From Ilumatobacteraceae bacterium (GTDB lineage: Bacteria; Actinomycetota; Acidimicrobiia; Acidimicrobiales; Ilumatobacteraceae): 64,000 nucleotides of DNA. The position numbers were made by a program, and so were the translations under genes. Within the stretch, counting starts at the first letter, position 1. Every line of letters begins with the position of its first letter. Location of the stretch: assembly GCA_018401375.1 (NCBI GenBank), contig JAGYKR010000011.1, forward strand, positions 1 to 64,000, given 5' to 3'. The notes below the pieces were generated by a model. That model saw only the letters and a list, made by a program, of their open reading frames with translations. It did no database searches and had not been told where the DNA came from. Positions 27,179-35,280 of the stretch are shown piece after piece.

Positions 27179-28029
27179 CGAGCTCCGGGTGGAGTACCGG
27201 GACTTGGCTCCATCCCGATCGGGATTAGGCCATCCACGAAGTTCTCGATATCACGCAAGCCGAAGGCGCCATCTTGGAGGCCGGAATAGATCTCTGAATC
27301 CTCTGAACACCAGGTGGCGAATTCTTCGGCCCATTCCTCGCTCGTGGGGTCGGCCCCACCCAGGGTGTACCGGACGTGGCAGATCACCGAAAGGAGTTGA
27401 TAGTCGGTCAATGCGCCACCGGCCGAGGAGCCGAACTGGGGCATGTTGCCCAACGCCCCGGTGACGTGCGCGCCACCTTCGCGGTCGGGGTTACCGGGGA
27501 TCGTTACCCCTGCGATGTTGTAGGCACCCGTGCCGTAGTACACGTAGCGGATTTGATCCTCGATATGGGGATAGGACTTCAGTACCTCTCCGCCGGAGAA
27601 CTGGTAGCCCACGCCACCGCCGCCGGCCCCACCGTGGCAGGAGGCGCAGTTGCTGTAGACCTCAGCGCCGAGACCGAGTGGGCCCTCGGAGGCCTCCACC
27701 GTCTGGGTGAGTGAGCGGGCGTACAAGAACATCCACACCGGCAGTAATGACAGAGCGAGCATCGCCCAAAAGGGGATCTTGCGGCGCGACTGCGCTGCGA
27801 TCACCGTGGGGTGCACCTTCTTCGGTGGCGGCGGCGCAGCGGGGGCTTTGGCAGCGCCGCGCCCGGCTGGGCCCGAGGCTGCAGCCGGGGCTGACGAAGC
27901 CGCCACGGCAGGAGCGGCGGCAGATGGCGTTGATGTTGCACCCTCGCTAGCCGACTCCTCGCCTCCGAGTCCGAGCGCAGACCTGCGCTCACGGCTTCGC
28001 TTCAACAGGTGCTCGGGGATCTCAGTCAC
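27175..28029 (-). CDS. Membrane-anchored monoheme cytochrome c
   Basis: A 284-residue protein with GTG start at 28029 preceded by AGAGGA. It has a cytosolic N-terminus TEIPEHLLKRSRERRSALGL, an Ala/Pro-rich linker (~30-70), one membrane helix (~87-103), then an extracytoplasmic cytochrome c domain with one heme site CASCHGG (128-132) and a likely Met ligand in GNMPQFG. It probably passes electrons from the divergent bc complex to an oxidase. The N-terminal peptide is shared with the cytochrome b C-terminal subunit (30154). The frame open upstream of 28029 is not used. Confidence 0.85.
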   Translation of the reverse strand: MTEIPEHLLKRSRERRSALGLGGEESASEGATSTPSAAAPAVAASSAPAAASGPAGRGAAKAPAAPPPPKKVHPTVIAAQSRRKIPFWAMLALSLLPVWMFLYARSLTQTVEASEGPLGLGAEVYSNCASCHGGAGGGGVGYQFSGGEVLKSYPHIEDQIRYVYYGTGAYNIAGVTIPGNPDREGGAHVTGALGNMPQFGSSAGGALTDYQLLSVICHVRYTLGGADPTSEEWAEEFATWCSEDSEIYSGLQDGAFGLRDIENFVDGLIPIGMEPSPGTPPGAR

Positions 28030-28117
28030 TCTCGTCCTCTCACAAGTCGAACGCCATAACGATAGACGGCCGGAGACCAAACTCGGGAATCTGTGATCAA
28101 TCCGATCCTCTGTTAAC

Positions 28118-28134
28118 CGTGAACTTATGCACAA
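28118..28134 (-). promoter_or_regulatory. 17-bp motif, copy facing the cytochrome c gene
   Basis: Read on the minus strand it is TTGTGCATAAGTTCACG. It matches the second copy at 15 of 17 positions and points toward the cytochrome c start 89 bp away. It is either a regulator site or part of a shared promoter architecture. Confidence 0.45.
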
Positions 28135-28280
28135 CCTTGCGTGGGTACCACACTGCGATGCAACACTGAGTGCACGCCGAGTACCGAGGACAGGGGTCTG
28201 GGCGGGTCCGCTGCGGTGGAGAAGGTCTGCGGGAGTGGCTTCGACAGAGGGTCTCCCGACTACAGTTTGAGTGACAGAGT

Positions 28281-28297
28281 TTGTGCATACGATCACG
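28281..28297 (+). promoter_or_regulatory. 17-bp motif, copy facing the bc operon
   Basis: TTGTGCATACGATCACG on the plus strand, 139 bp before the first bc-operon gene. It is the same motif as at 28118-28134 in the opposite orientation, so each divergent unit has one copy reading toward it. The TACGAT within it could serve as a -10 element. Confidence 0.45.
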
Positions 28298-28436
28298 AGT
28301 GGGATTTGCGGGTGGCGATTAGTTCGCCTCGGCGGAGACCGAATGTTGTGGTGCATGCGTTCCTGAAGAGCGCAGCAGTAGATGGTTGATGTTGAATAGT
28401 GATGTTGAGTGTTGATGAAAGGCAGACGGAACCAGA

Positions 28437-28910
28437 ATGATTGCCATTGATGTCCTGGCATGGCCCGGCATGAACCAAGCCTTTCTGGCCTCGCTGATCG
28501 CGTCCACGGTGCTGTCGCTGGCGGTTATTCCCTACGGCAAGCGTCGTCCCGCTGACAAGAAGGCCTCGTGGGGTGAGGCGATGTTCGGTTCGGCGTACGC
28601 CTTTGGCGTGATGTTCTTGGCCTTCGGGATCGTGCCCCACCAGTGGATTGACCACGCCGATAAGGACCTCAAGTGGGACCGCACAAAGCTGATCTTCGGC
28701 CCGGGCGGCATTTTGAAACCACAGTCCGAAGGTGGCTGGAACCCGATCACCCTTCAGTACGAAGCGATTCGAGATGTGGTTGTGGTGCTCATCCATGTGT
28801 ACTTCTTCGGTTTGTTGTTGTTCTTGTTCCTGTGGTGGCAAAAGCGTGGCGAAGTGAAAAGCACGGCGATCGCCACGTCCACGTACGGCCGTCCTCTGGT
28901 CAAGAGGTGA
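28437..28910 (+). CDS. Small membrane protein of the bc operon, unknown function
   Basis: A 157-residue protein I do not recognise. Three hydrophobic helices are seen: MNQAFLASLIASTVLSLAVI, FGSAYAFGVMFLAFGIVPHQW and VVVVLIHVYFFGLLLFLFLWW. A soluble loop between helices 2 and 3 holds DRTKLIFGPGGILKP. It is the first gene of the bc operon, 12 bp before a ferredoxin gene, so it may anchor the ferredoxin to the membrane or to the bc complex. His in VPHQWIDH and LIHVYFF could bind heme, but nothing proves this. Confidence 0.65.
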   Translation: MIAIDVLAWPGMNQAFLASLIASTVLSLAVIPYGKRRPADKKASWGEAMFGSAYAFGVMFLAFGIVPHQWIDHADKDLKWDRTKLIFGPGGILKPQSEGGWNPITLQYEAIRDVVVVLIHVYFFGLLLFLFLWWQKRGEVKSTAIATSTYGRPLVKR

Positions 28911-28922
28911 CGGAGGTCCGTT

Positions 28923-29336
28923 ATGGCACGTACTGACGCCAACCCCCCGATGATGCCGTTTACCGACGAGTATTCGCTCGTCGAGGTTGACGCGGACTAT
29001 CTGTCAAAGGCCGTCAAGCCCAAGCAGTTCATCCACATTGACCAGACCGAGTGCATCATGTGCGAGGGCTGTGTGGACATTTGCCCGTGGAAGTGCATCC
29101 ACATGGTGAATCCTTCGGCAGTGGTTGAGGCCACCGGAACTGAACTCCCTGGATCTGATCCTTCTGACAACGTCATCTTCATTATTGATGACGACATCTG
29201 TACGAGATGTGCACTCTGCGTGGATCGTTGCCCCACAGGCGTGATCATCTTGGGGAAAGTCGGACAGGCCTCGGCCGCCGGCGATTCCCACACCCGAACT
29301 AACAACCACGGCTACGCCTACGGCATGAGGCTCTGA
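28923..29336 (+). CDS. 2x[4Fe-4S] ferredoxin subunit of the bc operon
   Basis: A 137-residue soluble iron-sulfur protein with two full cluster motifs: CIMCEGCVDICPWKC and CTRCALCVDRCPTG, spaced by ~40 residues, longer than in small bacterial ferredoxins. N- and C-terminal tails (SKAVKPKQFIHIDQ, TRTNNHGYAYGMRL) may be docking parts. It lies between the small membrane protein and cytochrome b, 19 bp before the latter. It is probably a structural electron-transfer subunit of the membrane complex and not a free ferredoxin; this is inference. Confidence 0.9.
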   Translation: MARTDANPPMMPFTDEYSLVEVDADYLSKAVKPKQFIHIDQTECIMCEGCVDICPWKCIHMVNPSAVVEATGTELPGSDPSDNVIFIIDDDICTRCALCVDRCPTGVIILGKVGQASAAGDSHTRTNNHGYAYGMRL

Positions 29337-29355
29337 GCGATAGGTAACTCTGAAA

Positions 29356-30141
29356 ATGGCCAAAATTATCGACGAAAAACCCCGCCCGACGGTGAAGGAC
29401 CGAGTCAACGACACTGTTGGCTTCGTCCAAGGCAGTCAGGTGTGGAGCAGCATCTTCCGGCCCGGATCGATTTTCCGTAAGGGCTACACCGACAGTCCGC
29501 GTAACCGCAGTTATGTGATCATGAACTCGGTGCTTTACCACTTGCACCCGGTGAAGGTGAAACGTCACGCCGTCAAGGTGAGCTACACGCTCTGCCTCGG
29601 TGGACTGAGCTTCTTCCTGTTCATTCTTTTGACGGTGACCGGCATCTTCTTGATGTTCTTCTACCGCCCCGAGGCCACCGCAGCGTGGAACGACATCTCC
29701 AATCTCCAGACCTCGGTGACCTTTGGCTTGTTGGTTCGAAACATGCACCGATGGGGCGCACACCTCATGGTCTTGACGACGTTCTTGCACATGTCCCGCG
29801 TGTTCTACCACGGGGCGTATAAGCCTCCCCGTGAGTTCAACTGGGTGATCGGCATCATCTTGTTGACACTGACTCTGTTGCTGTCATTCACCGGGTACCT
29901 GCTTCCGTGGGACCAGTTGGCTCTATGGGCTGTAGCGGTGGGCACGGAGATGATGGGATATACCCCGGTGTTCGGTCAGGAGGTTCGCTTCGTCTTGCTC
30001 GGCGGGGCCGAGATCGGGGCTGAAACCCTTCTCCGTTGGTACGTGTTGCACGTGTTGTTCTTCCCATTCATCATCGTCATCTTCATGGCGATCCACTTCT
30101 GGCGAGTCCGCAAAGATGGCGGAATCTCGGGCCCCCTGTGA
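29356..30141 (+). CDS. Cytochrome b N-terminal subunit (b6-type)
   Basis: 261 residues with about four membrane helices after a ~75-residue N-terminal region. The heme-ligand His pairs are seen in RNMHRWGAHLMVL / FLHMSRVFYHG and in WYVLHVLFFPFIIVIFMAIHFW. It ends at the b6 length, with the remainder of cytochrome b encoded by the next gene, so cytochrome b is split as in b6f and Firmicutes complexes and not fused as in the usual actinobacterial QcrB. It carries hemes bL and bH and part of both quinone sites. 12 bp separate it from the next gene. Confidence 0.9.
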   Translation: MAKIIDEKPRPTVKDRVNDTVGFVQGSQVWSSIFRPGSIFRKGYTDSPRNRSYVIMNSVLYHLHPVKVKRHAVKVSYTLCLGGLSFFLFILLTVTGIFLMFFYRPEATAAWNDISNLQTSVTFGLLVRNMHRWGAHLMVLTTFLHMSRVFYHGAYKPPREFNWVIGIILLTLTLLLSFTGYLLPWDQLALWAVAVGTEMMGYTPVFGQEVRFVLLGGAEIGAETLLRWYVLHVLFFPFIIVIFMAIHFWRVRKDGGISGPL

Positions 30142-30153
30142 TCGGAGACTTAC

Positions 30154-30918
30154 ATGACTGAGATCCCAGAACACCTTTTGAAGAGGGCGCAGGCCGCAAA
30201 AGAAAAGGCATCCGGGCCGGCGGAGTCCGCCGGGTCCGATGCTGGCGCTGCGGCCTCGGCTTCACGGATTCCCGAGCATCTGCTCGAGCGATCTCGGGCG
30301 GCAAAAGCTGGCGGTTCGGCTCAAGAGTCAGGTGGCGGGGCCGTGGCTGTAGCTGATGCCCCCGGTGGTTTGATCGCCGCTGCCCCACTCGCAGGTGGAG
30401 TTCCGATGGGTGCTGGTCCGGGCGGTAACACGCAGCGGTTGCTCACCGTGGTCAAGAGCGGTTCCATCCAAGAGGTCAAGGCCACTCCGGTGGACAAGGT
30501 CCACACGTGGCCACACCTCCTGGCAGCCGAGTTTGTGGCCTCTCTGGCCTGTTTGACCTTCGTGTTCTTGTTCTCGATCTGGGTCAATGCGCCTCTGCTT
30601 GAGTTGGCGAACTCCAATGCGACACCTAACCCGTCGAAGGCCCCCTGGTACTTCCTCGGTCTGCAGGAACTGTTGACGATGTTCCACCCGATGATCGCTG
30701 GTGTGACCATCCCTGGTGTGGCGCTGATCGTGTTGATCTTCGCTCCCTACATCGACAAGAACCCGTCCAATAAACCGGAGGATCGCAAGTTCGCCACTTC
30801 GTTGATGACGGTTCACCTGATGTTCTGGGCCGTGTTCACCATCATTGGTTCCTTCTTCCGGGGTCCCGGTTTTAACTTTGTGCTGCCGTGGGTGGACGGC
30901 ATGTTCTTCCACCTGTGA
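30154..30918 (+). CDS. Cytochrome b C-terminal subunit (subunit IV type) with repeated N-terminal peptide
   Basis: A 254-residue protein. The C-terminal ~150 residues are subunit IV: three helices and the Qo motif APWYFLGLQELL, a menaquinone-type variant of PEWY. The first ~100 residues are an extra Ala/Gly-rich tail with two copies of a short peptide, TEIPEHLLKRAQAAK at residue 2 and RIPEHLLERSRAAK from residue 38. The same peptide opens the divergent cytochrome c (28029). Such a tail is not part of ordinary subunit IV. It forms one cytochrome b with the preceding gene product. Confidence 0.88.
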   Translation: MTEIPEHLLKRAQAAKEKASGPAESAGSDAGAAASASRIPEHLLERSRAAKAGGSAQESGGGAVAVADAPGGLIAAAPLAGGVPMGAGPGGNTQRLLTVVKSGSIQEVKATPVDKVHTWPHLLAAEFVASLACLTFVFLFSIWVNAPLLELANSNATPNPSKAPWYFLGLQELLTMFHPMIAGVTIPGVALIVLIFAPYIDKNPSNKPEDRKFATSLMTVHLMFWAVFTIIGSFFRGPGFNFVLPWVDGMFFHL

Positions 30919-30943
30919 TGTCCTCTGTAAGGAGATTCCCCTC

Positions 30944-31801
30944 ATGAGCGCAACAGCAATCATCCTCATCGCCGTCGTGGCAGTGGTGATCCTCGGTGCG
31001 ATCGCCTTTTTGTCCTTGGCACGTAAATCCGATGTGCGCGGGGCCGGTGCGTTGAGCGCCGAGACCGTGCAACGGGACAAGGCTTCGCGATCCACTGAGC
31101 GGAAATCCTCTGCGGCAGCCGAGGCCGAGGCCGCCGGTGTGGCCGCTCGTACCTCTACCTCGGTGACCACAGTCGCTGACAAGGCTCCGGTTCCGTGGTC
31201 TCCACCGGATCGTGATGCGATCGGCGTCAGTCGTCGCCAGTTTCTTAACCGGGCGACCGTCGCATTGATGACCGCGGGTTTGGGCACATTTGCGGCGGCG
31301 AGTTTCTTGGCCTTCTTGTGGCCCTCTGCCACCGGTGGATTTGGTGGTCGGGTGCCGGTGGGCCGCTTGGATGAGATTCTGCGCGAGGTTCGCACCGGAA
31401 GCGGTTTCTTCTATGCGTCTGAGGCTCGTACGTGGATTACTGCCTATCCGGCAGAGGCCCTCCCCAAGGCCGAACTCGCCTACGACGCAGCCATGCTGCC
31501 CGGGATGCGGGCGGGTTTGGTTGCTACGTACCAAAAGTGTCCGCACCTTGGATGCCGGGTGCCTGAGTGCTTGTCCAGCCAATGGTTTGAATGTGGTTGC
31601 CACGGCTCGCAGTACAACCGAGTCGGAGAACACAAAGGTGGTCCTGCGCCCCGGGGAATGGATCACTTCGCGATCGATGTCTCCCCGGCAGGGGACGTGA
31701 TCGTGGATACGGGAACGGTGATTCAAGGAACGCCGCTTGGTACTAACACCACGGGCCAAGAGGCAGAAGGTCCCAACTGCGTCGGAGAGGCTGATCACTG
31801 A
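30944..31801 (+). CDS. Rieske [2Fe-2S] protein (QcrA-like)
   Basis: A 285-residue protein with an N-terminal helix (IILIAVVAVVILGAIAFL), an Ala-rich linker, a twin-arginine motif SRRQFLNRATVAL before a second helix, then the Rieske domain with CPHLGCRVPE and CGCHGSQYN. It takes electrons from quinol at the Qo site and passes them to cytochrome c. The ATG at 30944 follows AAGGAG; the longer open frame starting in the previous gene is not used. The TGATG junction couples it to the diheme cytochrome gene. Confidence 0.92.
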   Translation: MSATAIILIAVVAVVILGAIAFLSLARKSDVRGAGALSAETVQRDKASRSTERKSSAAAEAEAAGVAARTSTSVTTVADKAPVPWSPPDRDAIGVSRRQFLNRATVALMTAGLGTFAAASFLAFLWPSATGGFGGRVPVGRLDEILREVRTGSGFFYASEARTWITAYPAEALPKAELAYDAAMLPGMRAGLVATYQKCPHLGCRVPECLSSQWFECGCHGSQYNRVGEHKGGPAPRGMDHFAIDVSPAGDVIVDTGTVIQGTPLGTNTTGQEAEGPNCVGEADH

Positions 31802-32862
31802 TGTTCGCACTCGCTACTACCTCTATCGCGTGGCTGATCACAGCCATCGTGCTCGTGGGCTGGATCGTCTACGCAGCGCTGAACATGCGCAGTGCCCGGG
31901 CCGAGATCGGTTCGGAAATTGAGCTCGCAGCTAACCGTAAGCCGTACCTCGATGACGAAGAACTTGAGGGCAAGCGCCTCGAGTTGGTGCAGGTTCTTGG
32001 CGTGTTGATGCTGATCGTGATTGTGATCGGTCTTCCCGCCTACTGGATTTTTGAGCCGGCGCGGATGGCGGGGGCCGAACGGGCCCAAGAAGAACTCTTC
32101 GTGGACTGGGGTTCCAGTTTGTTCGCATCCACCGAGGACGGTGGCTTTAACTGCGCCGGCTGCCACGGAGGTATGAACGGTGTAGGCGGTGTCGCCCCGT
32201 TTAACGTGACGGACCCGCTGACCGGTGAGGTCAGTGCAGTGAACTGGATCGCTCCTGCGGTGAACACGATTTTTTATCGCTTCGATGAATCCGAGGTGCG
32301 TTTCATTTTGGTGTACGGCCGTCCGTTCTCCCCGATGTCGCCTTGGGGTCTCGAAGGTGGTGGACCGATGAACTTCCAGCAGATCGACACGCTGATCACG
32401 TATATGCGCAGCATTCAGATCCCCCGTGAGAATTGCGGCCCGGGCGAGGAAGATCCTCTCACCTGCCCGACCGGGCATCTTCCAGCATCGATTCAAGGCG
32501 ATATCGACACCTTGGCACGCCAAGCAGTTGCAGACGGGACCTACGCCTCCTACGGCGAAGCTCTGTATAACTTGGATCTGGCCAGCGGCGCCTACAGTTG
32601 CGCCCGCTGCCACACCCAGGGCTGGAGTTGGGGTGAGCCCGGAGTGGCCGGTCAAGGGGCCTTCGGCTGGAACCTCACCGGTGGATCCACGAACTCCACC
32701 TTTGCTAACGAATCCGACATGATCAACTTCATCAAGCAGGGATCGCAGTTTGGTGCTCGTTACGGGATCCAGGGTCAAGGAAGTGGGCGGATGCCCGGTT
32801 TCGGCAACATGTTGACGGACCAGCAGATCCAAGCCATCGTCGAATACGTTCGGAGTCTGTGA
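31801..32862 (+). CDS. Diheme cytochrome c of the bc complex
   Basis: A 353-residue protein with two N-terminal helices (WLITAIVLVGWIVYAAL and VLGVLMLIVIVIGLPAYWIF) and an extracytoplasmic part with two heme sites, CAGCHGG (~residue 117) and CARCHTQ (~residue 265). A Met ligand is likely in GRMPGFGNML near the C-terminus. It is analogous to QcrC in role, but the gene order and two-helix start differ from the canonical actinobacterial qcrCAB. It is coupled on both sides by TGATG overlaps. Confidence 0.88.
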   Translation: MFALATTSIAWLITAIVLVGWIVYAALNMRSARAEIGSEIELAANRKPYLDDEELEGKRLELVQVLGVLMLIVIVIGLPAYWIFEPARMAGAERAQEELFVDWGSSLFASTEDGGFNCAGCHGGMNGVGGVAPFNVTDPLTGEVSAVNWIAPAVNTIFYRFDESEVRFILVYGRPFSPMSPWGLEGGGPMNFQQIDTLITYMRSIQIPRENCGPGEEDPLTCPTGHLPASIQGDIDTLARQAVADGTYASYGEALYNLDLASGAYSCARCHTQGWSWGEPGVAGQGAFGWNLTGGSTNSTFANESDMINFIKQGSQFGARYGIQGQGSGRMPGFGNMLTDQQIQAIVEYVRSL

Positions 32863-33680
32863 TGCTGAGTTCAATTCTTGCAATCGGTTGGGAACCTGAG
32901 TTACGCGGTCTGTTGACCGTGGTGATTGCTGTGGTCGTCTTCGGCGGCAGCACATATCTGCTCCTCGCCACCAACATGGGAGCCCGACTCGGTTTCCTCG
33001 TTACTCTCGCTGGCCTCTTTGGCTGGATGGTCGTGATGGGTCTGCTCTGGTGGATCTATGGCATCGGTTTGATCGGATCGGACCCGTCGTGGCGTCAGGT
33101 GGAAGGCCGAACGGTGATCCAAGATGTGGACGCTCTCTATCAGGCCGGTGTGGTGAAGGAACGGGTGGCGCTCTCTGGAGCGGAGTCCACAGCAGGCCAA
33201 GCCACTGCTGTGGGTAATACTCTTTTGACCGAAGGCTGGAGCCAAATCGGTGAGTCGGAACCGAGCTTTGGGCAGGCAGCCTTCGCTGCCGGAGGTTTCT
33301 TGATTGAGACCGGAGCATTCTCCGCTGGGGAGACCCGAGTGACAGCGGTCTATGAGATCGGTGGGGAGAGGTACCCGAAGATCAACGAAACTCTTGATTT
33401 CGTTGCCTTCTTCCACAAGCCTCGATTCGCACTCGTTGAGTTGGCCCCGCTTGAGCCGCTTCGTCTGGAGCCGGGTCGAGCCCCCGTGACAGCAGAAATT
33501 GACCTGTCTCGTGAGCGTCAATACGTGTACATGGTCCGTGACCTTGGATCCCGTCGTCAGCCTCCGGCTTTGATCACGATCGGTTCAACGATCATTTTCT
33601 TGGCGCTGTGTGCCCTGCTGCACCGACGGGACAAGATCCTTGCGGAAAATCGCAGCGCCGCATTGGTTCCTGCGGGCTGA
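32862..33680 (+). CDS. Membrane protein of the bc operon, unknown function
   Basis: A 272-residue protein I do not recognise. Two helices lie near the N-terminus (LLTVVIAVVVFGGSTYLLL and GFLVTLAGLFGWMVVMGLLW). A soluble extracytoplasmic domain of ~170 residues without Cys or heme motif follows, then a C-terminal helix (ITIGSTIIFLALCALL). It is translationally coupled to the diheme cytochrome gene, and its stop is 2 bp before nuoA. An assembly or linking role between bc complex and complex I is only a guess. Confidence 0.65.
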   Translation: MLSSILAIGWEPELRGLLTVVIAVVVFGGSTYLLLATNMGARLGFLVTLAGLFGWMVVMGLLWWIYGIGLIGSDPSWRQVEGRTVIQDVDALYQAGVVKERVALSGAESTAGQATAVGNTLLTEGWSQIGESEPSFGQAAFAAGGFLIETGAFSAGETRVTAVYEIGGERYPKINETLDFVAFFHKPRFALVELAPLEPLRLEPGRAPVTAEIDLSRERQYVYMVRDLGSRRQPPALITIGSTIIFLALCALLHRRDKILAENRSAALVPAG

Positions 33681-33682
33681 AG

Positions 33683-34165
33683 ATGAGTCAGTACCTGCCG
33701 ATCCTCGTTCTTGCCATTTTGGCGATCTTGTTCGGCGCGGTTTCTTTCGTCGCATCACGCTTGCTTGCGCCGAATCGGCCCTCAGCAGCCAAGTCCGCCC
33801 CGTACGAGTGCGGAATCGTTCCGACGAAGGACACGCCTCAGCGGTTCCCGGTGAGTTTCTACATCGTGGCGATGTTGTTCATCATGTTCGACATCGAGAT
33901 CATCTTCTTGTACCCCTACGCCGTCAACTCCGGTGAACTCGGGATTTATGGGTTCTTTGCGATTGGGTTGTTCTCTGTGGTCTTCTTCTTGACGTTCGTC
34001 TACGAAGTAGCCCGAGGCGGCCTCGATTGGGGTCCGCTTGGCCAAGCTCGTGATCTCACTTCGTTGGCGGAGATGGTCTCCCCAGAGCGCACGGCGACCA
34101 CTACGGTGCGTCGGGTGGGTTCTGAAGGAAGATTCCCGGTGTCGGTCGGCGTCGAAGAGAAGTGA
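33683..34165 (+). CDS. nuoA: NADH-quinone oxidoreductase subunit A (operon 1)
   Basis: A 160-residue membrane subunit with three helices and the conserved loop [10 protein letters not shown] between helix 1 and 2, then [10 protein letters not shown]. It helps form the quinone cavity and first proton path. A C-terminal tail of ~40 residues ([14 protein letters not shown]) is longer than usual. The ATG lies 2 bp after the previous stop, so nuo operon 1 is joined to the bc operon. Confidence 0.93.
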   Translation: MSQYLPILVLAILAILFGAVSFVASRLLAPNRPSAAKSAPYECGIVPTKDTPQRFPVSFYIVAMLFIMFDIEIIFLYPYAVNSGELGIYGFFAIGLFSVVFFLTFVYEVARGGLDWGPLGQARDLTSLAEMVSPERTATTTVRRVGSEGRFPVSVGVEEK

Positions 34166-34175
34166 GGGATCATCC

Positions 34176-34757
34176 ATGGGAATTGTGAACGACGTGCTTG
34201 ACGATGGGTTAGGCGGACTTACCCACAACGTCATTACTGGTCGTATTGAGGACCTCGTGAATTGGTCCCGGTCCCGTTCCTCTTGGCCGGCCACTTTCGG
34301 TCTTGCGTGTTGTGCGATTGAGATGATGGCCACGGGTGCTGCCCACTACGACATGTCCCGGTTTGGGATGGAGGTCTTCCGGGCATCTCCGCGCCAGGCC
34401 GACATCATGATCGTGGCTGGACGGGTGAGCCAAAAGATGGCGCCTGTTTTACGGCAGGTCTACGACCAGATGATGGAACCTAAATGGGTGATCTCCATGG
34501 GTGTGTGCGCCTCGAGCGGCGGCATGTTTAACAACTATGCGATCGTCCAAGGAGTGGATCAGATCGTTCCCGTCGATGTGTATGCGCCGGGTTGCCCCCC
34601 TTCCCCAGAGACGTTGATCCATGCGATTGAGACCTTGCACCAAAAGATCGAGGACGGCGAACTCATGAAGCGCCGCTCGGCCACCGGGGCCGGCGCAAAC
34701 ATTCATGTCACTGAAATCCCTGCTGGTCCCACCCCGGTCCTGCTCGGGAGTCGCTGA
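34176..34757 (+). CDS. nuoB: NADH-quinone oxidoreductase subunit B (operon 1)
   Basis: A 193-residue subunit holding cluster N2, the last electron donor to quinone. Ligands are seen in [11 protein letters not shown] (two adjacent Cys), MGVCASSGG and [10 protein letters not shown]. The ATG at 34176 follows GAGGGATC; the longer frame is shadow from nuoA. All residues expected for a working N2 are present. Confidence 0.95.
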   Translation: MGIVNDVLDDGLGGLTHNVITGRIEDLVNWSRSRSSWPATFGLACCAIEMMATGAAHYDMSRFGMEVFRASPRQADIMIVAGRVSQKMAPVLRQVYDQMMEPKWVISMGVCASSGGMFNNYAIVQGVDQIVPVDVYAPGCPPSPETLIHAIETLHQKIEDGELMKRRSATGAGANIHVTEIPAGPTPVLLGSR

Positions 34758-34758
34758 G

Positions 34759-35280
34759 ATGTCTGATCCCGTAAATGAACCTGACACCACTATGCCCGCA
34801 GGCGAATCGCCGCCGAGCATGCTCGGTTGTCCGCTGACTGATTCCCACGGGCAAGTGGTGATTCATCCCCGGCGCGACCAATGGCTGAGCGTGGTGGATG
34901 CTCTGATCGCAGATGGTTATCGGATGTGTGCGGACCTGACAGCCGTCGATTATCTGAACCATATGTCACGCCCCCTTCCCGACGGGATCACCCCAGAACG
35001 TTTTGAAGTGGTGGCCAATCTTCTGGACATCACTCACCGACGGCGGATTCGGCTTCGGGTTCAGATCGCTGAGCATGACGCTGCGTTACCCTCCTTGTTT
35101 GATCGTTATCCAGGCACCGAAGCCATGGAGCGCGAGGTGTTTGACATGTTCGGGATTTCATTTGATGATCATCCCGACTTGACCCGGATCTTGATGCCAG
35201 AAGATTGGGTAGGTCATCCTCTGCGCAAGGATTACGCGGTGGGTGCGATTCCCGTGCAGTTCAAAGGGGCACATCAATGA
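34759..35280 (+). CDS. nuoC: NADH-quinone oxidoreductase subunit C (operon 1)
   Basis: A 173-residue peripheral-arm subunit. The family signature REVFDMFGISFDDHPDLTRI is complete, and LRKDYAVG closes the domain. It is separate from nuoD (not the fused nuoCD of enterobacteria) and overlaps it by 4 nt. Confidence 0.93.
   Translation: MSDPVNEPDTTMPAGESPPSMLGCPLTDSHGQVVIHPRRDQWLSVVDALIADGYRMCADLTAVDYLNHMSRPLPDGITPERFEVVANLLDITHRRRIRLRVQIAEHDAALPSLFDRYPGTEAMEREVFDMFGISFDDHPDLTRILMPEDWVGHPLRKDYAVGAIPVQFKGAHQ

Larger units (their letters stand above)
28030..28436. promoter_or_regulatory. 407-bp divergent control region between cytochrome c and bc operon
   Basis: It holds no supported gene. It must contain the promoters of the minus-strand cytochrome c gene and the large plus-strand bc-nuo block. 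It contains two outward-facing copies of a 17-bp motif (separate entries). Near the bc end there is a short TGATGTTGA-type direct repeat (about 28387-28410). I cannot place a promoter with confidence. Confidence 0.5.

Noticed and set aside
28030-28461. N-terminal extension of the cytochrome c frame to 28461
   Set aside because: GTG 28029 has a ribosome site and gives the TEIPEHLLKR start seen in the cytochrome b subunit; the extension would fill the divergent control region.
30328-32955. Long minus-strand open frames opposite the bc operon (for example 30328-31395 and 31795-32955)
   Set aside because: They lie antisense to well-supported subunits; their translations are Arg/His/Gln-rich with no motif, as expected of shadow frames in high-GC genes.
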